Part shown: positions 27,703 to 38,091 of the stretch, piece after piece | Numbering within the stretch: the stretch's first letter is position 1 | How the letters are laid out: the number at the start of each line of letters is the position of its first letter | Assembly (NCBI GenBank): GCA_024636585.1 | Contig: JAGXGS010000032.1 | Span: 1 to 64,000, forward strand | Direction of reading: 5' to 3' | Origin: Thiogranum sp. | GTDB taxonomy: Bacteria; Pseudomonadota; Gammaproteobacteria; DSM-19610 | DNA: 64,000 nucleotides | Program-made: the position numbers and the translations under genes | Notes under the pieces: model-generated | The model's database searches: none | The model's input: the letters and a program-made list of their open reading frames with translations, nothing else | Told to the model about the DNA's origin: nothing

Positions 27703-28956
27703 ATGTTCAGTAAAGACATGACCATCGCGGGATTCGATGACGAACTCGCCGCCGCCATTGCGGGAGAAATCACCCGCCAGGAAGAACACATCGAGTTAAT
27801 TGCCTCGGAAAATTACGCCAGCCCACGCGTTATGGAAGCCCAGGGCTCGGTACTGACCAACAAGTATGCGGAAGGCTATCCCGCCAAACGTTACTACGGT
27901 GGTTGTGAGTTCGTCGACCAGGCCGAGCAGCTAGCCATCGAGCGGGTCAAGCAGCTGTTTGGTGCCGATTATGCCAACGTACAGCCGCATTCCGGTTCGC
28001 AGGCCAATGCCGCCGTCTACCTCGCGCTTTGTACTCCGGGCGACACTATTCTCGGCATGAGCCTTGCCGATGGCGGTCACCTTACCCACGGTTCAAAGGT
28101 GAATTTCTCCGGCAAAATATTCAACGCTGTTCAGTACGGTTTGAATGCGGCCACCGGAGAGATCGACTACGAGCAGATGGAAGCGCTGGCCCTCGAGCAC
28201 AAGCCGAAAATGGTGGTCGCAGGTTTCTCGGCCTATTCCCGCGTCGTTGACTGGGAGCGCTGTCGCCGTATCGCGGATTCAGTCGGCGCCTACCTGTTTG
28301 TCGACATGGCTCACGTTGCTGGTCTGATCGCCACCGGTCATTATCCCAGCCCTGTGCAGATTGCGGATGTCACGACTACCACCACGCACAAAACCCTGCG
28401 CGGTCCGCGTGGCGGCCTGATTCTGGCCAAAGCCAATGCGGATATTGAAAAGAAGCTCAATTCGGCAGTGTTCCCCGGTACCCAGGGCGGTCCGCTCATG
28501 CACGTGATTGCCGCCAAAGCGGTGGCCTTCAAGGAAGCGTTACAGCCGGAATTCAGCGAATACCAGGGCAAGGTGCTGGCCAATGCGCGCGCCATGGCGG
28601 ATGTATTCATGCAGCGCGGTTACAAGGTCGTCTCGGGCGGCACGGATGACCACCTGTTCCTGGTCGATCTGATCGACAAGGGCATTACCGGCAAAGCGGC
28701 CGACGCCGCACTGGGTGCTGCCAATATCACTGTCAACAAGAATGCGGTGCCGAACGATCCGCAGTCGCCGTTCGTGACCAGTGGTATCCGTATCGGCACT
28801 CCGGCAGTCACCACGCGCGGTTTTGGCGAGGCGGAAGTCAGGGAGCTGGCCGGCTGGATGTGCGACATCATGGATGACCTGGAAAAGCCGGACATGATCA
28901 AACAGGTGCAGGGCAAGGTGCTGGAGATTTGCAAACGTTTTCCGGTGTACGGCTAA
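27703..28956 (+). CDS. glyA: Serine hydroxymethyltransferase
   Basis: A PLP enzyme that turns serine and tetrahydrofolate into glycine and methylene-THF, the main one-carbon source. The 417-aa protein is full length. The PLP lysine is Lys230 in [14 protein letters not shown], and [13 protein letters not shown] lies near the start. It heads the run glyA-nrdR-ribD-ribE-ribBA-ribH-nusB-thiL-pgpA, an order widely found in proteobacteria. Confidence 0.98.
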   Translation: MFSKDMTIAGFDDELAAAIAGEITRQEEHIELIASENYASPRVMEAQGSVLTNKYAEGYPAKRYYGGCEFVDQAEQLAIERVKQLFGADYANVQPHSGSQANAAVYLALCTPGDTILGMSLADGGHLTHGSKVNFSGKIFNAVQYGLNAATGEIDYEQMEALALEHKPKMVVAGFSAYSRVVDWERCRRIADSVGAYLFVDMAHVAGLIATGHYPSPVQIADVTTTTTHKTLRGPRGGLILAKANADIEKKLNSAVFPGTQGGPLMHVIAAKAVAFKEALQPEFSEYQGKVLANARAMADVFMQRGYKVVSGGTDDHLFLVDLIDKGITGKAADAALGAANITVNKNAVPNDPQSPFVTSGIRIGTPAVTTRGFGEAEVRELAGWMCDIMDDLEKPDMIKQVQGKVLEICKRFPVYG

Positions 28957-28986
28957 GTCAGTCGACCCGGCGGAGAGTAACCGTTC

Positions 28987-29508
28987 ATGCGCTGCCCGTT
29001 TTGCGGACATCTCGATACCCGGGTTATCGATTCACGCCTCGCCAGTGATGGTTTGCAGGTGCGAAGGCGGCGCGAATGCAGTGAGTGCGGCGATCGTTTT
29101 ACGACCTACGAGAGCGCCGAAGTGGTCATGCCGCGCATCGTCAAAAGTGATGGTACACGTGAGCCTTTCAACGAAGAAAAGTTGCTGACGGGCGTGCTGC
29201 GGGCGCTTGAAAAACGTCCGGTGGATACTGACAGTGTGGAGGCCGCCATCGGCCGCATCCAGCATCGTCTGCAGTCCTGTGGCGAGCGCGAGATTCAGTC
29301 GCGGGTACTCGGCGAATGGGTGATGGGGGAATTACGGAACCTGGACCAGGTCGCATTCGTGCGTTTTGCCTCCGTCTATCGCAGCTTTCAGGATGTCAGC
29401 GAGTTTCGTGAGGAAATCGATCGGCTGGAGCGGCAGCCGACGCCCGAGGAACGTCGCAACCAGATGCATCTTCTGCCTGACGAAGGCGATACCTCCTCTG
29501 ATGAGTAA
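28987..29508 (+). CDS. nrdR: NrdR, ribonucleotide reductase transcriptional repressor
   Basis: A 173-aa regulator that senses ATP/dATP and represses ribonucleotide reductase genes. A zinc ribbon is formed by CPFC (3-6) and CSEC (near 31-34). An ATP-cone domain follows (about 48-140), containing the motifs [20 protein letters not shown] and [19 protein letters not shown]. The C-terminal tail is acidic. It is 30 bases after glyA; ribD follows directly. Confidence 0.97.
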   Translation: MRCPFCGHLDTRVIDSRLASDGLQVRRRRECSECGDRFTTYESAEVVMPRIVKSDGTREPFNEEKLLTGVLRALEKRPVDTDSVEAAIGRIQHRLQSCGEREIQSRVLGEWVMGELRNLDQVAFVRFASVYRSFQDVSEFREEIDRLERQPTPEERRNQMHLLPDEGDTSSDE

Positions 29509-29538
29509 GTGCCATTGCGGCCGGTCGGGGCAGCCCTG

Positions 29539-30636
29539 ATGGATCATGAATACATGGCGCAGGCGGTCCGGCTGGCGGCGCGCGGAATCTACAGTACGCA
29601 TCCGAATCCGAATGTCGGCTGTGTGATCGTAAATCAGGGCGCCGTGGTCGGCACTGGCTGGCATCGGCAGGCGGGCGGCCCGCACGCGGAAGTTTTCGCA
29701 TTGCGTGAGGCGGGTGAACTTGCTCGCGGCGCGGATGTTTACCTTACGCTGGAACCCTGTAGTCATCACGGGCGCACACCTCCATGTGCCGACGCGCTGA
29801 TCGCGGCCGGGGTGAAGCGCGTCGTGGTTGCCGGCCAGGATCCCGATCCACGGGTGGCAGGGCAGGGTCTGGAACGCCTGAGAGCTGCGGGTATTACAGT
29901 TGAAACCGGTGTGCTGGAAGCGCAGGCGGCGGCATTGAATCCGGGCTTTATTGCACGGATGCGCCTGGGCCGGCCCTGGGTGCGGGTCAAGCTGGCGTCG
30001 AGTCTGGACGGCCGCACCGCCATGGAATCGGGCGAAAGCCGCTGGATCAGTGACCCGGCAGCGCGTCGGGATGTGCAGTTGCTGAGGGCGCGCAGTTCCG
30101 CTGTGGTAACCGGCATCGGTACGGTGCTGGCTGACGATCCTTCGCTGAATGTGCGGCTTGCGGCGGACGAGTTGCAGGGTGTCGAGCCGCTGCGGCAGCC
30201 GCTGCGGGTGGTGCTCGATTCCGGGCTGCGCATGCCGGAAGACGCGCGCATGCTGACATTGCCGGGACAGACGCTGGTGCTCACCACGGTGCCGGACAAT
30301 GACCGTTGGCAGGCGCTGCAGCGCGCCGGTGCTGAGGTTATGGCCATCGCCACGGAGCAGGATCGGCCGGCGCCTGCTGCGGTGTTGCAGGAACTCGCGG
30401 CGCGGGATGTGAACGAGGTGTTGCTTGAATGTGGTCCGGCACTGGCGGGGAGTTTTCTGGCCGCCGGCCTGGTCGATGAATTGATTCTGTATCTGGCGCC
30501 GCACCTGATGGGTGATGCCGGGCGCGGCATGTTCAGTCTGCCGGGCCTGCAACAGATGAGCGACCGCATTGCACTGGAATGGCTTGACGTGCGGCGCGTG
30601 AGCAGCGCACTGCGCATTACCGCGAGACCGGTTTAA
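29539..30636 (+). CDS. ribD: RibD, bifunctional pyrimidine deaminase/reductase of riboflavin synthesis
   Basis: Deaminates and then reduces the GTP-derived pyrimidine intermediate. In the 365-aa product, the N-terminal deaminase domain has the zinc site HAE (49-51) with PC...C (Cys74, Cys83), and the C-terminal reductase domain begins near 150 (WVRVKLASSLDG). I take the ATG at 29539; a GTG directly after the nrdR stop (29509) is in frame but would add ten residues before the conserved start. Confidence 0.95.
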   Translation: MDHEYMAQAVRLAARGIYSTHPNPNVGCVIVNQGAVVGTGWHRQAGGPHAEVFALREAGELARGADVYLTLEPCSHHGRTPPCADALIAAGVKRVVVAGQDPDPRVAGQGLERLRAAGITVETGVLEAQAAALNPGFIARMRLGRPWVRVKLASSLDGRTAMESGESRWISDPAARRDVQLLRARSSAVVTGIGTVLADDPSLNVRLAADELQGVEPLRQPLRVVLDSGLRMPEDARMLTLPGQTLVLTTVPDNDRWQALQRAGAEVMAIATEQDRPAPAAVLQELAARDVNEVLLECGPALAGSFLAAGLVDELILYLAPHLMGDAGRGMFSLPGLQQMSDRIALEWLDVRRVSSALRITARPV

Positions 30637-30639
30637 ATT

Positions 30640-31308
30640 ATGTTTACAGGTATTATTCAGGCGGTTGGAACCGTTGCTGCGCTGGAGCCCAGAACCGGCG
30701 ACCTGCGTTTGCGCATTCATACCGGTTCGCTGGATCTGGCCGGACTGGCACTGGGTGACAGCGTCGCCACCAGTGGCGTGTGTCTGACAGTGGTGGCACT
30801 GCCGGGTGATGGATTCTGGGCGGATGTTTCTGCGGAGACGCTCGCCTGCAGTTGCACCGGTTCGCTGAAGATCGGCCACCAGGTCAACCTCGAAAAGGCC
30901 CTGACGCTCGCCACCCCGCTCGGCGGCCATCTGGTGAGTGGACATGTCGATGGCATCGGGGAAGTGGTATCCCGTCGCGATGAAGGCCGCTCGGTGCGTT
31001 TTCGCATGCGTGCGCCCGACTCACTGGCCCGCTATATTGCCGCCAAGGGTTCAGTCTGCGTGGATGGCATAAGCCTTACTGTGAATCGGGTGGAAGGGGC
31101 GGAGTTCGAACTGAATATCGTGCCGCATACGCTGCGCGAAACCACCATGGGTAATCTGCAGGCCGGAAGCGCCTTCAATCTCGAAGTCGATATCATCGCG
31201 CGGTATCTGGAGCGGCTGGTGCTCGGCGAGCAGGCCGCGGTAACCGGCGCCGGTATCACCCGGGAATTATTACAGCGCCACGGATTTCTCCACGGCGCCA
31301 ACGAGTAG
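30640..31308 (+). CDS. ribE: Riboflavin synthase alpha chain
   Basis: Catalyses the last step, dismutation of two lumazines to riboflavin. The 222-aa protein opens MFTGIIQAVGTV and consists of two homologous lumazine-binding barrels (about 1-97 and 98-195), each with its own GVCLTV or GISLTVN motif. It starts three bases after ribD. Confidence 0.97.
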   Translation: MFTGIIQAVGTVAALEPRTGDLRLRIHTGSLDLAGLALGDSVATSGVCLTVVALPGDGFWADVSAETLACSCTGSLKIGHQVNLEKALTLATPLGGHLVSGHVDGIGEVVSRRDEGRSVRFRMRAPDSLARYIAAKGSVCVDGISLTVNRVEGAEFELNIVPHTLRETTMGNLQAGSAFNLEVDIIARYLERLVLGEQAAVTGAGITRELLQRHGFLHGANE

Positions 31309-31319
31309 AATGTAAACAT

Positions 31320-32432
31320 ATGCAATTAAGCAGTATCGAAGAGATTATCGCCGATATCCGCGCCGGCGGGATGGTCGTTATCATGGACGACGAAGACCGT
31401 GAGAACGAGGGAGACCTGTTGATGGCGGCGAGCCTGGTGCGCCCGCAGGACATCAACTTCATGGCTACCCACGGGCGCGGGCTGATTTGCCTGACACTGG
31501 CGCCGGAGCGTTGCAGACAGCTGTCACTGCCATTGATGGTGAATGATAACCAGGCACAGATGGCGACCAACTTCACGGTATCGATCGAAGCCGCAGAAGG
31601 AGTCACGACGGGAATTTCGGCGTACGATCGCGCGCATACCGTGCGCACTGCGGTGAAGCCGGATGCGCGCCCGCAGGACCTGGTGCAGCCGGGGCATATT
31701 TTCCCGCTGATGGCACAGCCCGGTGGCGTGCTGACACGCGCCGGTCACACCGAGGCTGGCTGCGACCTGGCGCGGCTCGCGGATCTCGAGCCTGCCGCAG
31801 TGATCGTGGAAATTCTCAATGAAGATGGCACCATGGCACGGCGGCCCGACCTGGAGAAGTTCGCCGCCGAGCATGGGCTTAAAGTCGGTACCATTGCCGA
31901 TCTGATTCACTATCGCATTGCCAATGAAAAGAGCGTTGAACGTGTGGCCGAGTGCGATCTCGATACTGAGTTTGGCGAATTCCGCCTGTATGCCTATCAG
32001 GATATTGTGCACGAGGGTTTGCACCTGGCGCTGGTAAAGGGCGCAATTGATCCCGGCGAGCCGACCCTGGTGCGGGTGCATGTGCAGAATGCGCTGGGCG
32101 ATCTGTTCGGCGCGCAAATGAAAGACAGCGGCTGGCCGTTGCGTGATGTCATGCGGCGTGTGGCGAAGAACGGCAAGGGTGTCATTGTGGTGCTGGGTCA
32201 ACACGAGTCACCCAAGGACCTGGTGCAACGCATTCGCAGTTACGACGAGCACGAAAAGAGTGGTGAACCGGTCATCCGCGAGGAGCGTCACGAACTGCGC
32301 ACCTATGGCATCGGTGCGCAGATTCTCACCGATCTTGGCGTTAGCCGCATGCGCGTGCTGAGTGCGCCAATGGTGGTGCACGGCCTGTCCGGCTTCGGCC
32401 TCGAAGTTGTGGAATATGTGAGCGGCGACTAG
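31320..32432 (+). CDS. ribBA: DHBP synthase fused to a degenerate GTP cyclohydrolase II domain (RibBX type)
   Basis: A 370-aa protein. The N-terminal domain (about 1-203) is 3,4-dihydroxy-2-butanone-4-phosphate synthase with [15 protein letters not shown] and [13 protein letters not shown] active-site segments, so it should be active. The C-terminal domain resembles GTP cyclohydrolase II but reads [15 protein letters not shown] where the active enzyme has three zinc cysteines, and it also lacks the downstream RQEGRGIGL-type motif. It therefore cannot be the GTP cyclohydrolase II; a separate ribA is needed elsewhere. It lies between ribE and ribH. Confidence 0.94.
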   Translation: MQLSSIEEIIADIRAGGMVVIMDDEDRENEGDLLMAASLVRPQDINFMATHGRGLICLTLAPERCRQLSLPLMVNDNQAQMATNFTVSIEAAEGVTTGISAYDRAHTVRTAVKPDARPQDLVQPGHIFPLMAQPGGVLTRAGHTEAGCDLARLADLEPAAVIVEILNEDGTMARRPDLEKFAAEHGLKVGTIADLIHYRIANEKSVERVAECDLDTEFGEFRLYAYQDIVHEGLHLALVKGAIDPGEPTLVRVHVQNALGDLFGAQMKDSGWPLRDVMRRVAKNGKGVIVVLGQHESPKDLVQRIRSYDEHEKSGEPVIREERHELRTYGIGAQILTDLGVSRMRVLSAPMVVHGLSGFGLEVVEYVSGD

Positions 32433-32463
32433 CCGCAGAAAAATTAAATCCTGGAGCGAAACC

Positions 32464-32940
32464 ATGAACGGCATAGAAGAAATCGAAGGGCAACTGACAA
32501 TCCGCGGCGCGCGCGTGGCGCTGCTGGTAGCGCGTTTCAACAGTTTTGTCGTTGAAAGCCTGCTGAGCGGAGCCATCGATACTTTCCGCCGACACGGTGC
32601 GGAGAACAGTGACCTGCAGATTATCCGGGTGCCAGGCGCTTTCGAGATGCCACTTGCTGCGCAGCGTCTCGCTGCAACCAAGCGCTACGATGCCATCGTG
32701 GCACTGGGTGCAGTGATTCGTGGCGGTACGCCGCATTTCGAGTATGTGGCAGGTGAATGCACCAAGGGGCTGGCGGCGGTATCGATGCAGTACGACATAC
32801 CAGTGACATTCGGTGTGCTCACGGTCGACAGCATCGAGCAGGCGATCGAACGCGCCGGTACCAAGGCCGGGAACAAAGGTGTCGAGGCGGCAATGTCCGC
32901 GATAGAAATGATCAACGTACTCCGCGAAATCGGCAAGTAG
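32464..32940 (+). CDS. ribH: 6,7-dimethyl-8-ribityllumazine synthase
   Basis: Condenses the RibD product with the RibB product to lumazine. The 158-aa subunit has the conserved [15 protein letters not shown] start, the [10 protein letters not shown] loop and the catalytic-histidine region GGTPHFEYV. Thirty-one bases separate it from ribBA, with GGAG before the ATG; nusB follows after six bases. Confidence 0.97.
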   Translation: MNGIEEIEGQLTIRGARVALLVARFNSFVVESLLSGAIDTFRRHGAENSDLQIIRVPGAFEMPLAAQRLAATKRYDAIVALGAVIRGGTPHFEYVAGECTKGLAAVSMQYDIPVTFGVLTVDSIEQAIERAGTKAGNKGVEAAMSAIEMINVLREIGK

Positions 32941-32946
32941 GAACAC

Positions 32947-33429
32947 ATGAGTGTGATGGACCAGGACAAAACCCAGGCGCCTCTGCGCACCCGCGCGCGA
33001 CGCCTGGCCATGCAGGCGCTGTACCAGTGGGATCTCTCCGGCAGCGATCTGGAAGTCATCGAGGCCCAGTTTCTCGAAGACGAGGATTTTTCCAAAGCCG
33101 ACCAGAGCTATTTTCATGAGCTGCTGTACCGGACGCCGGCATGTCTGGAAGAAGTCGAAGCGGCCTTTTCCGGATATCTCGACCGGCCATCAGCGGAACT
33201 CGATCCGGTGGAGCGGGCCGTGCTGCGCATGGCCGTCTACGAACTGATGGTGCGCATCGATGTGCCGTACAAGGTGATCATCAATGAAGCGGTCAATCTG
33301 ACCAAGAAATTCGGCGCTGAACAGGCACACAAGTACGTCAACGGCGTGCTGGATCAGGCAGCGCGCCGGCTGCGGGCGGTGGAGCATCCGCAAGGTCAGG
33401 GCGGCAGCGGTCTGCTGAAAAAGAAGTAG
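32947..33429 (+). CDS. nusB: NusB, transcription antitermination factor
   Basis: A 160-aa helical protein that binds boxA RNA with NusE (S10) and supports rRNA antitermination. Typical segments are RARRLAMQALYQWDLSG near the N-terminus and VIINEAVNLTKKFG and HKYVNGVLDQAAR near the C-terminus. ribH-nusB-thiL order is standard in proteobacteria. Confidence 0.96.
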   Translation: MSVMDQDKTQAPLRTRARRLAMQALYQWDLSGSDLEVIEAQFLEDEDFSKADQSYFHELLYRTPACLEEVEAAFSGYLDRPSAELDPVERAVLRMAVYELMVRIDVPYKVIINEAVNLTKKFGAEQAHKYVNGVLDQAARRLRAVEHPQGQGGSGLLKKK

Positions 33430-33443
33430 GCGCGGCGCGCGCA

Positions 33444-34403
33444 ATGACAATCTCCGAATTCGATGTCATCGCGCGTTTCTTTACGCGCCCCGGCCGACAT
33501 CGCGACGATGTGTTGCTTGGAGTCGGCGATGACGCCGCACTGCTGCAGGTGGCCGCAGACCGGGTGCTGGTCGTAGCCATGGATACCCTGGTGGCGGGCC
33601 GCCATTTTCCCGAAACCACGAATCCCGAAGACATCGGTTTCAAGTCGCTGGCGGTCAATCTCAGCGACCTTGCCGCGATGGGCGCAATACCTGCCTGGGC
33701 GACCCTGTCTTTGACCCTGCCGGCGGTTGATGAGTCCTGGCTGGAGGCATTCGCCAGCGGGTTTTTTGAGCTGGCTGACCGCTTCGGCATGGAGCTGGTG
33801 GGCGGTGATACGACCCGTGGCCCGTTGAGCGTGACAGTGCAGGCGCATGGCCTGATCGAGCCGGACAAGGTGCTGCGCCGCGATCGGGCGCGGCCGGGAC
33901 AAAAGCTTTTCGTTACCGGCACGCTCGGTGATGCGGCACTGGCACTGCACCAGCTGTCGCATGGCGAGCCGGCGGCAGCCGAGCTGCGGCGGTGTCTTGA
34001 TCGCCCTGAACCGCGGGTAGCCTTTGGTGCTGTGCTGGCACAGCTTGGAGCTGCTGCCATCGATGTCTCCGATGGCCTGGTTGCTGATCTGGGTCATTTG
34101 CTCGATGCAAGCGGTTGCGGTGCCAGCATCCGGCTGGATCGCCTGCCGAAATCGGCGGCGCTTGCCGGAGCGCCCGATGCGCTGGCGCGCGACTGTCAGC
34201 TGGCGGGTGGTGATGATTACGAGTTGTGTTTTGCGCTCGACGCAGACGCTGTGGATCGCATGCGCGCCGGTGCGGCTGAACAGTCTCTCGACGTCACGGA
34301 AATCGGCTCTATCGAAGCGCTTCCGGGCCTCCGTTGCCTCCATGAGGATGGCTCGATTCATGTGCCACAGAATAGGGGTTTCGATCACTTTGGCGGCGCA
34401 TGA
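33444..34403 (+). CDS. thiL: Thiamine-monophosphate kinase
   Basis: Phosphorylates thiamine monophosphate to the active cofactor. The 319-aa protein shows the PurM-like fold markers GVGDDAALL, the metal site MDTLVAGRHFP, GGDTTRGPLS and AIDVSDGLVADLGHL. Its last 44 bases overlap the start of pgpA, suggesting coupled translation. Confidence 0.95.
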   Translation: MTISEFDVIARFFTRPGRHRDDVLLGVGDDAALLQVAADRVLVVAMDTLVAGRHFPETTNPEDIGFKSLAVNLSDLAAMGAIPAWATLSLTLPAVDESWLEAFASGFFELADRFGMELVGGDTTRGPLSVTVQAHGLIEPDKVLRRDRARPGQKLFVTGTLGDAALALHQLSHGEPAAAELRRCLDRPEPRVAFGAVLAQLGAAAIDVSDGLVADLGHLLDASGCGASIRLDRLPKSAALAGAPDALARDCQLAGGDDYELCFALDADAVDRMRAGAAEQSLDVTEIGSIEALPGLRCLHEDGSIHVPQNRGFDHFGGA

Positions 34404-34887
34404 ACTAAACCGGGTCGCCGCGCGGCAGGTGCTGCGAAGTCCGCTGCTGTTGCTGGCGTTCGGGTTTGGTTCGGGGCTGGCGCCACGCGCGCCGGGTACC
34501 GCCGGCACGCTGGCCGCCGTGCCGCTGTACCTGCTACTCGTTCAAGCGGGCTTTACCGTTTATCTGGCGCTGGTCGTATTTGTTTGTGTGGTCGGTATTG
34601 CCATCTGCGGCGGCGCCGCGCGCCGGCTGGGCGTGCACGATCATCCCGGCATTGTCTGGGACGAATTTGCGGGTTTTCTGATCACCATGCTGGCGGCGCC
34701 GCCCGGCTGGATTGGCGTGGTTGCGGGGTTCTGCCTGTTCCGGTTGTTCGACATCTGGAAGCCCTGGCCGATTTCCTGGGTCGACCGCAAAGTGAGCGGT
34801 GGGACAGGCATCATGCTGGACGATGTGATCGCGGGGGTGTTCGCGGCCATCATTCTCCATCTGGCGATGCGGGCGCAGATACTCTAG
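34360..34887 (+). CDS. pgpA: Phosphatidylglycerophosphatase A
   Basis: Removes the phosphate from phosphatidylglycerophosphate in the inner membrane. From the ATG at 34360 the product is 175 aa, close to the family length, with several spans and the motifs [34 protein letters not shown] and [11 protein letters not shown] that hold the catalytic Asp/Glu residues. The start is inside thiL, with GAGG about eleven bases upstream. The stop codon overlaps that of convergent folE2. Confidence 0.92.
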   Translation: MCHRIGVSITLAAHELNRVAARQVLRSPLLLLAFGFGSGLAPRAPGTAGTLAAVPLYLLLVQAGFTVYLALVVFVCVVGIAICGGAARRLGVHDHPGIVWDEFAGFLITMLAAPPGWIGVVAGFCLFRLFDIWKPWPISWVDRKVSGGTGIMLDDVIAGVFAAIILHLAMRAQIL

Positions 34888-35723
34888 TCGGTGGTATTGT
34901 AATTCGGAGCCGGTTTTGACTTGTCGCGCTCTATGAGCGCATATGCCGAGTGGTTGTGGATGGATTCAAAATTTTCCGACTCCACGGTATAGGCGGAGAC
35001 GCGGTCATCGGCATTGAGCCTCGCAGCGATATCCCGCACCATGTCCTCGACAAATTTCGGATTGTCATAGGCACGCTCGGTAACGTACTTTTCATCGGGG
35101 CGCTTGAGCAGACCGTAGAGTTCGCAGGAAGCCTGCTTTTCCACCAGTTCAATCAATTCCTCGATCCAGATGAAGCCCGTGGTGGTAGCGCTGACAGTGA
35201 CGTGGGAGCGCTGGTTATGGGCGCCACGTTCGGAGATTTTCTTTGAGCACGGGCACAGGCTGGTCACCGGCACCACGACCTTGATCTTCATTTGCGGCTT
35301 GCCATCGCTGATTTCGCCGATGAATGAAACCTCGTAGTCCAGCAGGCTTTGCACACCGGATACCGGTGCAGTCTTGTTGACGAAATAAGGAAAGCTCATT
35401 TCAATGTGGCCGGCCTCGGCTTCCAGGCGTTCGGTCATTTCGCCCAGCATTTCCTTGAACGACTCGACGCTGATTTCACGTTCGTGCAGATTGAGAATCT
35501 CCACGAAACGCGACATGTGCGTGCCTTTGAAATTATGCGGCAGGTTCACATACATATTGAAATTCGCGATCGTGTGCTGCTCACCCTCGGCGCGGTCCTT
35601 GACCCGTACCGGGTGGCGGATGTCTTTGATACCGACTTTGTCGATAGCGATACAGCGGGTGTCGACGCTACTCTGTACGTCCTCGATTTTACTTACCGCG
35701 GCCACAGCTTGCTGCTTTTTCAT
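34884..35723 (-). CDS. folE2: GTP cyclohydrolase FolE2 (type IB)
   Basis: Makes dihydroneopterin triphosphate, the entry point to folate and queuosine. The 279-aa protein carries the family's SLCPCSK motif, whose first cysteine (Cys157) is catalytic, and the [15 protein letters not shown] and NQRSHVTV segments. FolE2 can use metals other than zinc and often replaces FolE1 when zinc is short. It starts three bases after queD, so the two consecutive pathway enzymes are translated together. Confidence 0.95.
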   Translation of the reverse strand: MKKQQAVAAVSKIEDVQSSVDTRCIAIDKVGIKDIRHPVRVKDRAEGEQHTIANFNMYVNLPHNFKGTHMSRFVEILNLHEREISVESFKEMLGEMTERLEAEAGHIEMSFPYFVNKTAPVSGVQSLLDYEVSFIGEISDGKPQMKIKVVVPVTSLCPCSKKISERGAHNQRSHVTVSATTTGFIWIEELIELVEKQASCELYGLLKRPDEKYVTERAYDNPKFVEDMVRDIAARLNADDRVSAYTVESENFESIHNHSAYALIERDKSKPAPNYNTTD

Positions 35724-35726
35724 ATT

Positions 35727-36104
35727 TCAGTCCTCAGCATAACGCACACAGGCGCGTTCGGTTTCCCAGAGAGTGACGGCATGAACTTTCAGATGCTCGG
35801 TGTTCAGCTGCGCCGCGAGTTCCTGATAGAAGTACGCAGCAATGTTTTCCGCCGTCGGATTAATCCGGGTAAAAGGTTCCACTTCATTCAGGTAGCGATG
35901 ATCCAGGCGCTCGGCGATGTCCCGTGTAGCCTGCTTGATCGCCTTGAAATCAACCGCCATACCAAGCGCATCGAGTTGCGTGGCAATGACTTCGGCTTCG
36001 ATTTTCCAGTTGTGACCGTGCATGCGCGCACAGGCACCCGGATAATCGCGCAGGGTATGAGCCGACGCGAAATCCGACAGAATTTTCAAGGTATAACTAC
36101 CCAC
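35727..36104 (-). CDS. queD: 6-carboxytetrahydropterin synthase family protein (QueD)
   Basis: Converts dihydroneopterin triphosphate to 6-carboxytetrahydropterin for queuosine. The 125-aa protein has the zinc/catalytic motif CARMHGH (Cys25, His29, His31), an upstream zinc His16, and WETERACVRY near the end. The start is GTG with AGGA six bases before it; an ATG two bases further up is out of frame. It is downstream of dxs and directly upstream of folE2. Confidence 0.92.
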   Translation of the reverse strand: MGSYTLKILSDFASAHTLRDYPGACARMHGHNWKIEAEVIATQLDALGMAVDFKAIKQATRDIAERLDHRYLNEVEPFTRINPTAENIAAYFYQELAAQLNTEHLKVHAVTLWETERACVRYAED

Positions 36105-36132
36105 ATTAATTCCTGAGTGAAATAGTCAAATA

Positions 36133-38022
36133 TTAATCGACGGTTCGCAACGTTGCAATTCTATCAGCCAATTCCCGTTGTACCCGGTGGAATATCGCCT
36201 CGGCATCCAGGCCGCATTCGGCCAGCTGTTCCTCGCGTTGCGCATGCTCGATAAAACGATCGGGTATGCCCAGCATGATCAGGCCGGCAGTTTGCCGGTG
36301 CTGTGCCAGCAGCTCGGCAACGGCGCTGCCGGCGCCACCGGCGATGGCGTTATCTTCGAGTGTCACCAGCAGCGTGTGGCTGGCTGCAAGCTCGAGAATG
36401 CACTCGGCGTCCAGAGGTTTGACGAAGCGCATGCTGACCACGGTTGCGTCCAGACGTTCCGCGACCTCCAGCGCTTCGCGCAACGGACTGCCAAAGGCCA
36501 GCAGGGCGACATCCTTGCCGTGGCGGCGTATTTCCGCCTTGCCGACCGGCAGTGTCTCCAGTCCGGCAAGGCTGTCGGTGCCGGGGCCGCTGCCGCGCGG
36601 ATAACGTACCGTGGCTGGACTGTTCAGCTGGAAACCGGTCGAGAGCATGCGTCGGCATTCATCCTGATCGGCGGGTGTCATGATGGTCATGTTGGGAATG
36701 CAGCGCAGAAAGCTGAGATCGTAATTGCCTGAATGCGTCGGTCCGTCGGCGCCGACCAGGCCGCCGCGGTCGATGGCGAAAAGCACCGGCAGGTTTTGCA
36801 GCGCCACGTCGTGAATCAGCTGATCATAGCCACGTTGCAGGAATGTCGAGTAAATGGCCAGCACCGGCTTCAGTCCGTCGCAGGCCATACCGGCCGCCAG
36901 CGTCACGCTGTGCTGTTCGGCTATGCCCACATCGAAATAGCGGGTCGGAAATGCCTCGGAAAATTTCACCAGCCCGGAGCCTTCGCGCATTGCCGGCGTA
37001 ATCGCCGTCAGGCGCGGGTCCGCCAGCCCCATGTCGCAGATCCAGTCGCTGAAAACCTGCGTATAGGTTTTGGCGCCGCCTCCGGAGGCTTGCCCGATAC
37101 CGGTCTGCGGATCGAACTGACCGACGCCATGAAATTTGCACGGGTTCTGTTCGGCCGGGAGATAACCCTTGCCCTTGCGCGTCACGACATGCAGCAGCTG
37201 GGGACCCTTCAGTGCGCGCAGATTGCGGAGCGTCCTGAGCAGTGCCCCGAGATCATGCCCGTCCACCGGACCGATGTAGTTGAACCCGAGTTCTTCAAAC
37301 AGGGTTCCCGGGACCATCATGCCTTTCATATGTTCTTCGGCGCGCCGCGCCAGCTCGGATACCGCTGGCATGTTCTGGAGCACTTTTTTGCTGCCTTCGC
37401 GCACCGTCGTGTAGGTGCGTCCCGACAGGATTCTGGCCAGATAATTCGAGAGCCCGCCAACGTTCGGCGAAATCGACATGTCATTGTCGTTCAGTATTAC
37501 CAGCAGATTGGCATCCAGTGTACCGGCGTGATTGAGAGCTTCAAACGCCTGCCCCGCGGTCATGGCGCCATCGCCGATGATCGCGATGATGCGGCGCTGG
37601 CTGTGCTCCTGCGCGGCGGCAAGTGCCATACCCAGGGCTGCACTGATCGAGGTGCTCGAATGGCCGACGCCGAAACTGTCGTGGCGACTCTCGGCGCGCC
37701 GCGGGAAGCCGGCCAGTCCACCTTTCTGGCGCATGCTCCGCATCTGCTCGCGCCGGCCGGTCAGCATCTTGTGCAGGTAGCTCTGGTGTCCGACGTCCCA
37801 GACCAGGGCGTCGTCCGGCGTGTTGAAGACATAGTGCAGCGCCAGTGTCAGCTCCACGGTGCCGAGATTGGCCGCCAGGTGCCCACCGGTTTCGGCCACC
37901 GACCGGATGAGAAAGCCGCGTGCCTCAGCAGCCAGCTCGGTCAATTGATGACTGGACAGCCTGCGCAGGTCAGCAGGGGAGTCGATGCGTTCGAGAAGCG
38001 GAAATTCAGTTCGGGTATACAT
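36133..38022 (-). CDS. dxs: 1-deoxy-D-xylulose-5-phosphate synthase
   Basis: First and rate-limiting enzyme of the MEP isoprenoid pathway, joining pyruvate and glyceraldehyde-3-phosphate with thiamine diphosphate. The 629-aa protein has the ThDP/Mg site [18 protein letters not shown]...NDNDMSIS, the VGHQSY histidine region near the start, and the transketolase-type middle domain ([32 protein letters not shown]). It follows ispA on the same strand. Confidence 0.98.
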   Translation of the reverse strand: MYTRTEFPLLERIDSPADLRRLSSHQLTELAAEARGFLIRSVAETGGHLAANLGTVELTLALHYVFNTPDDALVWDVGHQSYLHKMLTGRREQMRSMRQKGGLAGFPRRAESRHDSFGVGHSSTSISAALGMALAAAQEHSQRRIIAIIGDGAMTAGQAFEALNHAGTLDANLLVILNDNDMSISPNVGGLSNYLARILSGRTYTTVREGSKKVLQNMPAVSELARRAEEHMKGMMVPGTLFEELGFNYIGPVDGHDLGALLRTLRNLRALKGPQLLHVVTRKGKGYLPAEQNPCKFHGVGQFDPQTGIGQASGGGAKTYTQVFSDWICDMGLADPRLTAITPAMREGSGLVKFSEAFPTRYFDVGIAEQHSVTLAAGMACDGLKPVLAIYSTFLQRGYDQLIHDVALQNLPVLFAIDRGGLVGADGPTHSGNYDLSFLRCIPNMTIMTPADQDECRRMLSTGFQLNSPATVRYPRGSGPGTDSLAGLETLPVGKAEIRRHGKDVALLAFGSPLREALEVAERLDATVVSMRFVKPLDAECILELAASHTLLVTLEDNAIAGGAGSAVAELLAQHRQTAGLIMLGIPDRFIEHAQREEQLAECGLDAEAIFHRVQRELADRIATLRTVD

Positions 38023-38091
38023 AGGAAAAGGCTTGCGGCAAGAGCCGAATTATCGGCGCTATGCCGTGGCGAGGCAAGTAAAACGCGGGCA

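Noticed and set aside
28930-28945. GCAAACGTTTTC, close to the PurR operator consensus, upstream of nrdR
   Set aside because: It lies in the last codons of glyA and encodes the conserved Cys-Lys-Arg-Phe-Pro end; PurR control would be expected upstream of glyA instead.
29509-29538. GTG directly after the nrdR stop as the ribD start
   Set aside because: It adds ten non-conserved residues; the ATG at 29539 gives the normal RibD N-terminus.
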